This document shows, piece after piece, positions 27,605 to 36,161 of a DNA stretch of 64,000 nt. The notes beneath the pieces are model-generated. The model searched no databases, was not told where the DNA came from, and saw nothing but the letters and a program-made list of their open reading frames with translations. The DNA is from Phytohabitans suffuscus (GTDB lineage Bacteria > Actinomycetota > Actinomycetes > Mycobacteriales > Micromonosporaceae). The first letter of the stretch is position 1. Every line of letters starts with the position of its first letter. The position numbers and the translations under genes were made by a program. The stretch is from contig NZ_AP022871.1 of NCBI RefSeq assembly GCF_011764565.1, positions 1,674,001 through 1,738,000 of the forward strand, read 5' to 3'.

Positions 27605-28225
27605 GTGCCGTTGGTACCCGAGGTGCGCCTGTTCCTCGCGGAGGACGCCATCATCCTGTGGGCACGGCTGGAGGCGGCCGCGGGCCGTTCGCTGCCCGCG
27701 CCGTACTGGGCGTCCGCGTGGCCGGGTGGGCAGGCGCTCGCCCGGTACATCCTCGATCATCCAGCCACCGTCGCGGGACGCACGGTGCTCGATATCGCCT
27801 CCGGGTCCGGCCTCGTGGCGATCGCCGCCGCGATGGCCGGCGCCCGAGAGGTCACGGCCAACGATGTCGATCCCTACGCGATCACCGCGATCACCGCGAA
27901 CGCCCGGGCCAACGGCGTCGTCATGAGCCCGGCGGCCGGCGATCTCCTGGACGGCGACGGCGACGGGGCCGAGGTGGTCCTCGCCGGCGACGCCCTGTAC
28001 GACGGGCCGATGGCGTGTCGCGTCGTACCGTTCCTCACCCGAGCGGTGGACCGCGGCGCGCACGTCCTGGTGGGTGACCCGGACCGGCAGCACCTGCCCG
28101 CCGACCGGCTGCGGCCCCTCGCCACCTATCACACGGCCGTCACGAGCCCGCCCGAAGACGCGCAGATCCGTCGCGCCGACGTCTTCGCGGTCCGGGCCAG
28201 CACAGACACGGTTCAGCAGCGATAG
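27605..28225 (+). CDS. Class I SAM-dependent methyltransferase (protein-lysine/nicotinamide N-methyltransferase-like)
   Basis: 206 residues from GTG 27605; translation could begin upstream, since VPLVPEVRLFLAEDAIILWAR is preceded by in-frame residues resembling family N-termini. The SAM-binding motif I is VLDIASGSGLVAIAAA, acidic motif II is EVTANDVDPYA and motif III LAGDALYDGPM. The PYWASAWPGGQALARYI segment is typical of the METTL-like N-methyltransferase group. The target is unknown. It is not clearly in an operon. Confidence 0.82.
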   Translation: MPLVPEVRLFLAEDAIILWARLEAAAGRSLPAPYWASAWPGGQALARYILDHPATVAGRTVLDIASGSGLVAIAAAMAGAREVTANDVDPYAITAITANARANGVVMSPAAGDLLDGDGDGAEVVLAGDALYDGPMACRVVPFLTRAVDRGAHVLVGDPDRQHLPADRLRPLATYHTAVTSPPEDAQIRRADVFAVRASTDTVQQR

Positions 28226-28360
28226 CTTCCGACACCTTCGTCCCGGACCGGTCCGCGCGCCTGGCGGCCCTCCGGGTCGAGGTCCGCCACAGGCGTGCGG
28301 CACGTCGACAGCGGCTGGCACACGGGTCCAGTTGGTAACGTCTGTGGGTTCGTGTCATCG

Positions 28361-28502
28361 AGTCGGAACAAGCGCCAGAGTCGGAACGAACAAGGGCCAG
28401 TCGGAACAAGCGCCAGCGGGCAGCGCGGCCAGCGGCCAGCGGGCAGAGCCGAGTCGCGACGAGAGCCAGTAGGCAAAGAGCCGAGTCAGGACAAGGGCCA
28501 GT
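28361..28502 (+). repeat. Degenerate tandem array of an 18-nt unit
   Basis: AGTCGGAACAAGCGCCAG occurs at 28361-28378 and 28399-28416. Diverged copies are at 28379-28400 (two-base insertion), around 28451-28470 and 28483-28502, each ending GCCAG. The last unit overlaps the GTG start of the DUF2786 gene and supplies its AAGGG ribosome-site-like segment. Possibly a slippage-prone leader. Confidence 0.55.
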
Positions 28503-29859
28503 GGGCAAGAACAGCCGTGAACGGCACAAGGCCAAGCGGAAGGCCGCGGAGGCGGCTCACCGTCGAAGGGGCGCCGGAAAGTCCGGCCCTGACGATCCTT
28601 CGAGCCCGTTCGGCGAGCCGCACGTCCCGTCGCAGCGCCGGATCGCCGAGCAGATCATCGAACAGGCGATCCACGCCCAGCACCGCCAGGAGACCGCCGA
28701 GCTCGCCCGCTGCCGCGCCCTGCTGACCACCGGCCCCGGCGGTACCACCGGCATCCAGGTGGTCAACCGGGCCCTGCTGGCCTGCCTGCTCCGCGAGGTC
28801 GAGCGCGCGTGGCGGTGCGGCTGGCAGCCGGCCGAGCTGGCGCGGATGGCCCGCCGGGAGCACACCGCGCAGCACGGCCGGCTGATGGTCGACGCCATCG
28901 CGGCGCAGATGCGCGGCTATTCCCGGGCGACGGTCGATCAGCGGTGGCAGTCGCAGCTGTCCGCCCTCGACGCGCAGGTGTGGTGGGAGCACGACGACCA
29001 CTATGTGGCCGCCCGGGGTGAACGGGAGGGCCTCGACCGCGCCGCGATGATCGCGGCCACGATCGAGGTGCTTCACCTGCTCGCGACGCTGCCGCAGATC
29101 GAGTCGGTCGGGCCGATGCCGGGCACCACCGTCTCCGCCGAAGCCTCCCCGCGCGCGGACCTCGACCAGCGGTTGATCACTCGGGTCCGCGCCCTGCTGG
29201 CCAAGGCGGAGTCCACCGACTTCCCGGAGGAGGCCGATGCCTTCACGGCGAAGGCGCAGGAGCTGATGGCCCGCCATCGCATCGATCACTCCCTGCTCGT
29301 CGCCAGGACGGGCGAACGTGACAAGCCGGCGACCCGCCGGGTGAGCATCGACAATCCGTACGAGGCGCCGAAGACACTGCTGCTGCAGGTCGTCGCGGAG
29401 GCCAACAGCTGCCGGGCGGTGTGGATGAAGCGGTTCGGCTTCACCACCGTCGTCGGCTTCCCGGCTGACCTGGAGTCGACCGAGCTGCTGTTCACCTCGC
29501 TGCTCGTACAGGCGACGAGGGCGATGACGCAGGCCAAGCCGGGCATCGACCGGAACGGTCGCAACACGACCCGCTCGTTCCGGCAGTCGTTCCTGACCGC
29601 GTACGCGTCGCGAATCGGCGAACGGCTCAGCTCCGCCACCGAGGAGGTGGACCGGGAGGCGACCGCGTCGGCGGGCGCCGCCCAACTGCTGCCGGTGCTC
29701 GCCGCGCGCGACGACGCGGTGCGTGCCGCCTTCGAGCGGCAGTTTCCCGACCTGACACAGCGTGCGACCGCCGTCAGCAACCGGGCGGGCTGGGCCTCGG
29801 GCCGGGCCGCTGCCGACCAGGCGTCGCTGCACGGGCGGCAACCGGTCGCACACGAATGA
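28501..29859 (+). CDS. DUF2786-domain protein
   Basis: 452 residues from GTG 28501. The N-terminus is basic (VGKNSRERHKAKRKAAEAAH). A helical region follows, then the DUF2786 motif at ~225-265 (RVRALLAKAESTDFPEEADAFTAKAQELMARHRIDHSL), and a C-terminal DUF7168-like region with SFRQSFLTAYASRIGERL. DUF2786 proteins are widespread in actinobacteria and phages, with no established activity. The start is set by AAGGG 4 nt upstream, inside a repeat. Followed by another hypothetical gene. Confidence 0.75.
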   Translation: MGKNSRERHKAKRKAAEAAHRRRGAGKSGPDDPSSPFGEPHVPSQRRIAEQIIEQAIHAQHRQETAELARCRALLTTGPGGTTGIQVVNRALLACLLREVERAWRCGWQPAELARMARREHTAQHGRLMVDAIAAQMRGYSRATVDQRWQSQLSALDAQVWWEHDDHYVAARGEREGLDRAAMIAATIEVLHLLATLPQIESVGPMPGTTVSAEASPRADLDQRLITRVRALLAKAESTDFPEEADAFTAKAQELMARHRIDHSLLVARTGERDKPATRRVSIDNPYEAPKTLLLQVVAEANSCRAVWMKRFGFTTVVGFPADLESTELLFTSLLVQATRAMTQAKPGIDRNGRNTTRSFRQSFLTAYASRIGERLSSATEEVDREATASAGAAQLLPVLAARDDAVRAAFERQFPDLTQRATAVSNRAGWASGRAAADQASLHGRQPVAHE

Positions 29860-29934
29860 TCGGCGCGGCCCCGACCCGTGCCAAGTCAGGACCCTCTACT
29901 CACCGCTGTCAAGCCGAAGTCCTATTCTGGCGCG

Positions 29935-31272
29935 ATGCCGGTGTCACGTAAGCGCAAGAAGACCCGCAAATCAGGCCACAAGCACCCACCGCAGTCCTTC
30001 GGATCGCGTGCCGTACCTGGCAACGACCTGGCCGCCGCGTTCGCGGGGCTGAGCGAGCGCCGGCGCCGGCTGGACGGGCGCCGAGCGGCCCTGGCCGCCG
30101 CCGCTGCCAAGCCGATGGTCGCGGAACTGGTCGGGCTCGCGGCGACACGCACCGATACCGAGCTTGGAGACGAGCTCTGTGCGCGGCTCGGTAGGACGCT
30201 GGCTGAGCTGGACAAGGCGCCGACCGACGACCACGTCGGCCCGAACGCCCTCGCCGAGGCCGTCGTCGACGCGGCCGTGGCAGCCGCCAGCACGACACTG
30301 TCCGCCAACACGGAAAACACGACACTGGACGGCAACGCGGAAAGCCGGCAGGACGCGTGGCGGGTGCTGACCGCCGTCGCGGCGACCCTCAACGGCCGGC
30401 TCCGCGAGCGGGCCATGGAGTCCATCGACGACCTGCGCACGAAGCATGGTCGCCAGGTGCTCCCCGAGACCCCGGCCGGCCCGGCCGTGACCGGACCGGT
30501 GTTGTGGACCAGGGACGCGTACGGCAGCCGGTTCGGGGTGGTGGCTCCGTTCCGCGCCGGCGACGGACAGGATCGCTGGTATCTGTGGGACATCGACGCC
30601 TGCGGCCACGAAGCCTTCACCGTCCACAGTCGATACCACGCCTCCGCCGGCGAGGCCCTGGCCGACTGGCAGTCCGGCGTAGGGGCGCCGGCCGCTGACG
30701 GGACCGCCTTCTCCGCCGTCGATGACCCCGCGCTACTGGACGACATCCTGCCCCGCGAGTTGGGCGTGATGCGGCCAGGCGGGGAGAGTGTCGAACAGTT
30801 CGCCGAGTACCACCGCGGCAAGCGACTGGCCGAGGCGGTGAGCGAGGTGTTGGAGCGGGCTACCGCACCGCGGCCCACTCCGCCGGCGGACCTCGACCGC
30901 GCCTCCGCCACTGTCCACTTTGCTGCCTGGCTGCGGAGACACCGGCCCGATCGGGCACAGCCGGCCGACGGCGACGAGCACCTCACCGAGCTGGCCGACT
31001 CCTGGCACATCGACGGCCCCGCCGGCCTCTACCACACCTGTTCCCCGCACCGCGTCGCGCTCGTCGCCGACCACATCCGCAACTACTACGACGACGACTT
31101 CGCCGCGGATCTCGTCGCCCTGCTCCCCGACTGGACCGCGTGGCTCGCAGAGCACAACGCCACGCCGGCCCACCTCGCCGACCGCTGCTCCCCCTACGCC
31201 CATGGCGCACCCCACAAGGGCATCGCCGCAGACGACGGCGGCCTGAGCTATCTGTGCCGCATCACCGAATAG
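29935..31272 (+). CDS. Hypothetical protein, actinobacterial, basic N-terminus
   Basis: 445 residues; I do not recognise a domain. It begins MPVSRKRKKTRKSGHKHPPQ, a nuclear-protein-like basic tail seen on many actinobacterial nucleic-acid-associated proteins, then an Ala-rich helical region, a central beta-rich part (VLWTRDAYGSRFGVVAPF, YLWDIDACGHEAF) and a C-terminal Cys/His-containing part (HTCSPHRVALVADHIRNYYDD). ATG 29935 has no ribosome site but lies 6 nt after TATTCT, suggesting a leaderless mRNA. A start 57 nt upstream is possible. Confidence 0.65.
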   Translation: MPVSRKRKKTRKSGHKHPPQSFGSRAVPGNDLAAAFAGLSERRRRLDGRRAALAAAAAKPMVAELVGLAATRTDTELGDELCARLGRTLAELDKAPTDDHVGPNALAEAVVDAAVAAASTTLSANTENTTLDGNAESRQDAWRVLTAVAATLNGRLRERAMESIDDLRTKHGRQVLPETPAGPAVTGPVLWTRDAYGSRFGVVAPFRAGDGQDRWYLWDIDACGHEAFTVHSRYHASAGEALADWQSGVGAPAADGTAFSAVDDPALLDDILPRELGVMRPGGESVEQFAEYHRGKRLAEAVSEVLERATAPRPTPPADLDRASATVHFAAWLRRHRPDRAQPADGDEHLTELADSWHIDGPAGLYHTCSPHRVALVADHIRNYYDDDFAADLVALLPDWTAWLAEHNATPAHLADRCSPYAHGAPHKGIAADDGGLSYLCRITE

Positions 31273-31303
31273 CACCACCGCATACCCGACGTACGGAGGT
31301 CGC

Positions 31304-31949
31304 ATGGTCACTGCGGCTTGGTTGAGGCGCCTCGGCGAGGACGGGTTGGCGGACCTGCTGCGGCGGCGCCCCGAGGCGATGGCCGTGCCGCCGCCGGTGT
31401 CGCTGGGCGAGCTGGCCGAGCGGCTGGCCACGCCCGCGGCGACGGTCGCCGCGTTGCGCCGCCTGGACCGTCCGGCGTTGCAGGTCGCTGAGGCGTTGAC
31501 CGCACTCGGCGGCCAGGCCGGGCGGCCGGCTCTGGACCGGCTGCTCGGCGCCGGGACGGCCAAAGGCGAAAGGCGCCAAGGGCCCAGCGCGACCCCGCGG
31601 GCAGAAGCCGAGCCAGCCGGCCACCCCCTCCGACGCCGCCAGCCTCGCGCGGACGCTGCTCGCCGCCCCTGACGAGACGCTGATACCGAGCACGCCGTCG
31701 CTGGAGGCGGTGCGCATCTCCGCGCCGAACCTCACGACGACCGAAGCGCGGATCCTCGCCCACGCGATCGACCATCGCCAACCGGTGACGATCAGCTACG
31801 TCAACCGGGACGGCAACTCCAGCAGGCGCACCATCGACAACATCGACCTCACGGGCGGCTCACTGCTGGCGTGGTGCCGGCTCCGCGAGGACGAACGCTG
31901 GTTCAACCTCAGACGGATCATCGCCGTCGAGCCCACCAACCCGACCTGA
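31304..31949 (+). pseudogene. Helicase-associated/WYL-type protein with large internal deletion
   Basis: The N-terminal ~85 codons (MVTAAWLRRLGEDGLADLLRRRPEAM..., LRRLDRPALQVAEALTALGG) match the start of ~700-850-residue actinobacterial helicase-associated proteins. In the second frame, from about 31557, a basic linker leads into SLEAVRISAPNLTTTEARIL, DHRQPVTISYVNRDGN and WCRLREDERWFNLRRIIAVEP, a WYL-like C-terminal module ending at 31949. The whole middle is missing and the halves are out of frame (one extra or two missing bases), so this is a real deletion remnant. The junction is near 31545-31562. A good ribosome site, GGAGG, remains before ATG 31304. Confidence 0.7.
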
Positions 31950-32119
31950 CCTCACCCCCTTCTGTGCCCCGGTCCGTGCCAGTTGCGGACCGCACGCTCC
32001 CGCGGGCACCGCTGCGGTCGGCGGCTCGCCAGGGCTCGCCGACTTCCCCGACCTCCGCTGCCGGCTCCGCGCGGCAAGCCCCCGTGTGGTCACGACCGCG
32101 GGCACGTGCGGACTGCGGA

Positions 32120-32353
32120 CTACAGGGTCACCACCGCGTCCTCCGCGAGAGTGAACAGGCCGGCGTCGAACACGACGGCCGTCAGCTTGGTCCCCTTCGG
32201 CACGTCGAAGTAGACGAACGCGCGCACCTGGTTGCCCGGGTTGATCTCGTCCAGGAAGCCGGCGCCGTCCTTGTTCCCGTAGATGCCGGCCTCGCCGTCC
32301 GGGCCGGACAGACCCTGCCGGTGACCGGCCGCCGTGCTTGGGAGAGCGGCCAA
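32120..32353 (-). pseudogene. C-terminal fragment of a DUF4352-like lipoprotein
   Basis: The last ~55 codons (GIYGNKDGAGFLDEINPGNQ, VRAFVYFDVPKGTKLTAVVF) match the C-terminal strand pair of DUF4352 immunoprotective-like extracellular domains. The usual signal peptide, lipobox and first half of the domain are absent; the preceding codons are unrelated. It is likely a truncated relic, with no ribosome site. Confidence 0.5.
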
Positions 32354-32481
32354 CGTAGCGGCCCTTTGGCGGGCCGAGCTGTCAGATCAAGGTCACGGAC
32401 GCCGAACGGCTCTCGGGAGAGTCCTCGCGGCCGACGGTTTCCGGCTCGGTGGCGATGACTTTCCCGAGCGGGTTCGCCACC

Positions 32482-32919
32482 TCAGGCGAGGTCGAGCAGC
32501 TCCATCTCGCCGCCGCGCACCATCCACCGGGTGAACGAGCCGATCCTGCCGCAGGCGACGCAGCGCTCCGCCGTGGCCACCGAGCGGATTCCCCGGTCGT
32601 TCGGATACAGCGAATAGCCGACCGCGACGTCGAAGCCCTCCTCCTCGCAGACGCAGACCATCACCTGGATGTCGTCGTCGGACCAGTAGTCGCCGCTGCC
32701 GGCCACGAAGTGCTCGGCACCGCACTGGCGGCAGGTGCGGCGCATCGTGCCCTCCACCGGATCGCCGGAGACGCCGAACACGCCGCTGCCGCACCGCGCG
32801 CACGACGCGTGCCGGACCTGGTGCACGTCGTAACCCTCGGCGCCGATCTCCGCCAGGAACGTGTCGAGGTCGGCCGGGCCGTCACCGACGTGCCAGTCGC
32901 CGTCCTTTCGCAAGGCCAT
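32482..32919 (-). CDS. Hypothetical zinc-ribbon protein
   Basis: 145 residues, start ATG 32919. Cysteine pairs occur at CARCG, CRQCG, CVCEEEG and CVACG, consistent with two treble-clef or ribbon zinc sites. The N-terminus MALRKDGDWHVGDGPADLDT and DDDIQVMVCVCEEEGFDVAV carry no known catalytic motif. Possibly a nucleic-acid- or protein-binding adaptor. It is separated by 40 nt from the next minus-strand gene upstream. Function not recognised. Confidence 0.65.
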   Translation of the reverse strand: MALRKDGDWHVGDGPADLDTFLAEIGAEGYDVHQVRHASCARCGSGVFGVSGDPVEGTMRRTCRQCGAEHFVAGSGDYWSDDDIQVMVCVCEEEGFDVAVGYSLYPNDRGIRSVATAERCVACGRIGSFTRWMVRGGEMELLDLA

Positions 32920-32959
32920 GACGGAATCCAACCAGACGCCGGCCGCCGGTGGTGTCCCG

Positions 32960-33757
32960 TCAGGACAGTACGGCGATCCGCGGGATGGGAGCGGTGTCGG
33001 CGTTCCAGGACGGCATCGGGCGGACACTGCGGACCGGGCGGCGGGCCGGACGGGTGCGGTCACCCGCCTGCCGCACCCGGAACGCGGCCGAGAGTGCCTC
33101 GGCGTCGAGGCTCCGCTTGGCCGCGACCGCCACCTCCGCGGCCCGCCACGCCGAGCGTTCCACTTCGGACAGTGTGTCGCACGCGCGGCGCAGGCGGTCA
33201 CGGCGGGCGACCCGCAGCCGGGTCTCCTGCTCGAACGGGTGGCGGCGCGGATCCCAGCCGTCGCGGCCGGCGAGCACGTCGCCGAACTGCTCTGCGCTGA
33301 GGTCGCCGCGACGGTAGGCGACCGCCGCCGCCCGCTCCAGGTATCGGCGGCGGGCGGATACCTCATCCACTGTGGATGGTGTATCCGGGATGCCGAACGC
33401 CTCGGCCTGGATGGTGCGGCGGGCCGCCTCGGCCGCCTCGTCGTACGCGCGCCAGGCCGCCTGCTGGGTGCGCGTCACGGCGGCCCACTCGGCGCGCCGC
33501 CGCTCCGCCGTGACCGCCGCACGGCTCGCGGCGACGGCGACCTCCTCCGCGTACCGGCGCAGCTCGGCCTGGCGCGCGGCGGCTGCCTCGCGGCGCGGCC
33601 TGACCCGGCGCTCAGGTCGCGGCCGGAGACGGCGCCACCGGCGCCCGGCGGAGACGGCGATCGCCAGGAACGGCGCCGCGCCGACGGCGACGAGCGCCAG
33701 CCAGATCAGGACGGCACCGCGGACGTCGAGCAGGAAACCATGGAAGTCGATCTGCAT
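32960..33757 (-). CDS. Membrane-anchored coiled-coil hypothetical protein
   Basis: 265 residues. After MQIDFHGFLLDVRG one transmembrane helix follows (AVLIWLALVAVGAAPFLAIAV, ~15-35), then a long Ala/Arg/Glu-rich helical region with probable coiled coil to residue ~130, and a second helical part. The start ATG 33757 places the membrane helix near the N-terminus; longer upstream reading lacks coding character. No family recognised. It may be a structural or scaffold protein next to a small secreted protein. Confidence 0.65.
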   Translation of the reverse strand: MQIDFHGFLLDVRGAVLIWLALVAVGAAPFLAIAVSAGRRWRRLRPRPERRVRPRREAAAARQAELRRYAEEVAVAASRAAVTAERRRAEWAAVTRTQQAAWRAYDEAAEAARRTIQAEAFGIPDTPSTVDEVSARRRYLERAAAVAYRRGDLSAEQFGDVLAGRDGWDPRRHPFEQETRLRVARRDRLRRACDTLSEVERSAWRAAEVAVAAKRSLDAEALSAAFRVRQAGDRTRPARRPVRSVRPMPSWNADTAPIPRIAVLS

Positions 33758-33812
33758 GGAATACACCTCACCCACGGATCGAGGGGTAACGGGAGGGAGG
33801 TCGAGCCTGGGG

Positions 33813-34142
33813 TCAGCGAGCAGGCTGGGGCGGGGCGCGCTGGCCCCTCGCCGACCGGTCCGCGCTCTCGGCGGTGACCCGCTCGGCGGGCACCGGCGCC
33901 TGGGCGGCCCGCGGCTCGGCGGCCACGGGCACCGGGGCGGTGAGGGCCTCGGCCACGGCCACCGCGTCGATCTCTGTGGACACTCCCGCCTCGACACAGG
34001 CGCTCACCGGCGTCGACACGTCGGGCGGGGGCGCCGCGTGGGCGGACCCGGGAACGGCCAGCACCGCCAGGAAGGCGAGACCCACGGCCAGACGTCCGCG
34101 CAGGCGACCCCGCTCGCGGCGGGCGGGCGCGGCGTCGGACAT
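33813..34142 (-). CDS. Small secreted protein, Ala/Val-rich
   Basis: 109 residues with a clear signal peptide: basic MSDAAPARRERGRLRGR, hydrophobic LAVGLAFLAVLAVPG, cleavage after AHA. The mature part is low-complexity, Pro/Ala/Val-rich, with a single Cys. No domain. It is 56 nt upstream of the coiled-coil gene and divergent from the lipoprotein gene. Confidence 0.55.
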   Translation of the reverse strand: MSDAAPARRERGRLRGRLAVGLAFLAVLAVPGSAHAAPPPDVSTPVSACVEAGVSTEIDAVAVAEALTAPVPVAAEPRAAQAPVPAERVTAESADRSARGQRAPPQPAR

Positions 34143-34197
34143 CCATACACGTTATCGCAGTCGGGAACCGGACACGCCGAGGCGCCGTCAAAAGGAG

Positions 34198-35073
34198 ATG
34201 ACGATCGCACCCGGCTTCCGCGCGGCCGCCGCCGCATCCCTGTTTCTGCTGGTCGCGTGCGCCCAGGATGGCGGTGACAGCACACTGCCGGGAGACGCGC
34301 CGGCCCCGCGCGACGCGAGCGCCATCGCGTTGCGGATCGACAGCACCGGTGGCTTCACCACCCCCGGCGACAACGTCGCGCGGCTACCGATCGTGACGGT
34401 CTACGGCGACGGCCGGGCGATCGTCCAGGGCCCGCAGCCCGCCATCTACCCCGGCCCCGCGCTGCCCAACCTTCAGGTGATCAAGCTTTCGAGCGCCGAC
34501 GTCGACAAGCTCGTCGAGCGGGCGACCGGCGCGGGCGTGGGCACCGCGAAAGACCTGGGACAGCCGCCGGTCGCCGACGCGACGTCCACGCGGTTCACCG
34601 TCGACACCGCCGGTGGTCCGGCGACCACCGAGGTGTACGCGCTGCACGAGACCGCCGACACCGCCACCGGCCTCACCGCCGACCAGGTCGCGGCCCGCAC
34701 CAAGCTGCGCGACCTGCTCAACGCGGTCAGCGACCTGCACGGCACGCTCGGCATCAGCCCCGGGTCGGACCAGCCGTACCAGCCCGCCACGCTCGCCGCC
34801 ATCGCCTCGCCGTACGTCGCGCCCGAACCGGCCATGCCCGGCCAGCAGCCGGAGGTGGTCTGGCCGGGGCCGGCACTGCCCGGCACGCCGGTCGGCAAGG
34901 GCCTGGAGACCGGGTGCGTGACGGTCACCGGCGCCGGCACCGCCACGGCGCTGGCCGCCGCGGGCAAGGCCAACGCGGCGACGCCGTGGACCTCCGAGGG
35001 TCGCAAGTGGACGGTCATCCTCCGCCCGCTGCTGCCGGACGAGACGGGCTGCGCCGACCTGCTCGACACGTAG
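34198..35073 (+). CDS. Hypothetical lipoprotein
   Basis: 291 residues. The N-terminus MTIAPGFRAAAAASLFLLVAC has lipobox LVAC with Cys21, so the protein is lipid-anchored at the outer face. The mature part has a repeated beta pattern (VTVYGDGRAIVQGPQPAIYPG, FTVDTAGGPATTEVYALHET) and two more Cys near the C-terminus that could form a disulphide. It resembles unnamed lipoproteins of Micromonosporaceae. The AAAGGAG directly abuts the ATG (zero spacing), unusual, so translation may be weak or leaderless. Function unknown. Confidence 0.7.
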   Translation: MTIAPGFRAAAAASLFLLVACAQDGGDSTLPGDAPAPRDASAIALRIDSTGGFTTPGDNVARLPIVTVYGDGRAIVQGPQPAIYPGPALPNLQVIKLSSADVDKLVERATGAGVGTAKDLGQPPVADATSTRFTVDTAGGPATTEVYALHETADTATGLTADQVAARTKLRDLLNAVSDLHGTLGISPGSDQPYQPATLAAIASPYVAPEPAMPGQQPEVVWPGPALPGTPVGKGLETGCVTVTGAGTATALAAAGKANAATPWTSEGRKWTVILRPLLPDETGCADLLDT

Positions 35074-35166
35074 CCGGCGTCCGGCGGGTCCTGGTGGGTG
35101 TCGGCGGACCCATGAGGACCCGCCGGCATCCCCCGCGCACCGTCCACAGTGGGCGTGCCGTGCCGG

Positions 35167-36012
35167 TCAGTCGGTGACGGGCCAGGGGTCGGGCCAGCCC
35201 AGCAGCTCGGCGAGGCGCGCGTTGTGCGGCACGAAGTAGTCGCGCAGCGACCGGGCCACCTCCACCGGCGGCCCGCCCCGCTCCACCCGCCGGGTGTGCT
35301 GGGCGAACCTGGGCGGCAGAAACGGCTCCAGGTCGAGAAAGTCCAGCAGCTTCGCGTACGTCGAGGCGGGGTCGGCGTAGAAGTCCTCGCTCCGCACGAC
35401 CATGATGCGCTCGCGCGGCACGTGCCGGAACCACCGCGCCAGCTGCTCGGCGTACCGCCCACGGGCCGCGTACGAGAACCGCCGGAGCACCGTGTGCGCG
35501 GCCCGGCTGTCCGGCCCCGCGCGCAGCGCCCAGGCGAGCCGGTCGTGCTCGGCCGCGATCGCCTCGGCGAAGGTGAGCGGCTCCGCGCCGTACGACCGGG
35601 TCTGCAGGTAGTGCGAGTAGGCCCGCTCCACCGGGTCGCGCAGCAGCGCGATGAACCGCCCGTTCGGCAGTGTCGCCGCCGCCCGCTCGGCCGCGCGCGG
35701 GTGGAACAGGTAGTACGGGCTCGCCTCGAAGCTGAGCCGCCCGGCCATCGGCGCCGGGAAGTGACCGCGGTACCAGCGCTCCCCGCGTCCATAGTGGATG
35801 CTGAAGAACTGGATCTCCTTGCCGGTCGCGGCCCGCACCTGCGGGTGCTCGGCGAGGTACCGGTGCAGCGAAGTCGTGCCGCACCGCTGGGCGCCGACGA
35901 CGAGGAAGTCCGGCAGCGCGCCCGGGGCGACCGCGCGCGCCCAGGCCCGGGTGCTGCGCACGGCCCGGCGCACGGTGTCGACGGTGGGACGGTGGTTCAT
36001 GACCACGCGCAT
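35167..36012 (-). CDS. PAPS-dependent sulfotransferase (heparan-sulfate sulfotransferase type)
   Basis: 281-residue cytosolic-type sulfotransferase. The 5'-phosphosulfate loop is FLVVGAQRCGTTSLHRYLAEHP and the 3'-phosphate motif RFIALLRDPVERAYSHYLQ, followed by IMVVRSEDFYADPASTYAKLLDFL. It transfers sulfate from PAPS to a hydroxyl or amine. It lies at the end of the Ebo-type operon, 150 nt after the polyprenyl synthase, and may tailor its product. A second ATG at residue 5 (36000) overlaps the stop of a 12-codon leader ORF with a strong ribosome site and may be the true start. Confidence 0.85.
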   Translation of the reverse strand: MRVVMNHRPTVDTVRRAVRSTRAWARAVAPGALPDFLVVGAQRCGTTSLHRYLAEHPQVRAATGKEIQFFSIHYGRGERWYRGHFPAPMAGRLSFEASPYYLFHPRAAERAAATLPNGRFIALLRDPVERAYSHYLQTRSYGAEPLTFAEAIAAEHDRLAWALRAGPDSRAAHTVLRRFSYAARGRYAEQLARWFRHVPRERIMVVRSEDFYADPASTYAKLLDFLDLEPFLPPRFAQHTRRVERGGPPVEVARSLRDYFVPHNARLAELLGWPDPWPVTD

Positions 36013-36035
36013 GTCGCTACCACCCGTAGCGCCAT
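35997..36035 (-). CDS. 12-codon leader ORF overlapping the sulfotransferase start
   Basis: ATG 36035 is preceded by GGGAGG and encodes MALRVVATCAWS, with its stop overlapping an in-frame ATG of the sulfotransferase (ATGA at 36000-35997). The sulfotransferase has no other convincing ribosome site, so translational coupling through this short peptide is plausible. It could also be a chance ORF. Confidence 0.35.
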   Translation of the reverse strand: MALRVVATCAWS

Positions 36036-36113
36036 GGTCACCTCCCGAACCGCCCAGTCAGGACGGCTCAGAGTCTGCCACAAATTCCGGCCCACGCTCC
36101 GCGAAGGCGGCAC

Positions 36114-36151
36114 GCGCACCTCGAGGACGCGAGCGCACCTCGAGGACGCGA
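36114..36151. repeat. 19-nt tandem duplication
   Basis: GCGCACCTCGAGGACGCGA is present twice head-to-tail between the sulfotransferase and polyprenyl synthase genes. It is a simple duplication; no function seen. Confidence 0.6.
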
Positions 36152-36161
36152 GCGGAGCCGG

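Noticed and set aside
28361..28502. CRISPR-like array
   Set aside because: Units are tandem and degenerate without unique spacers, and no cas gene is nearby.
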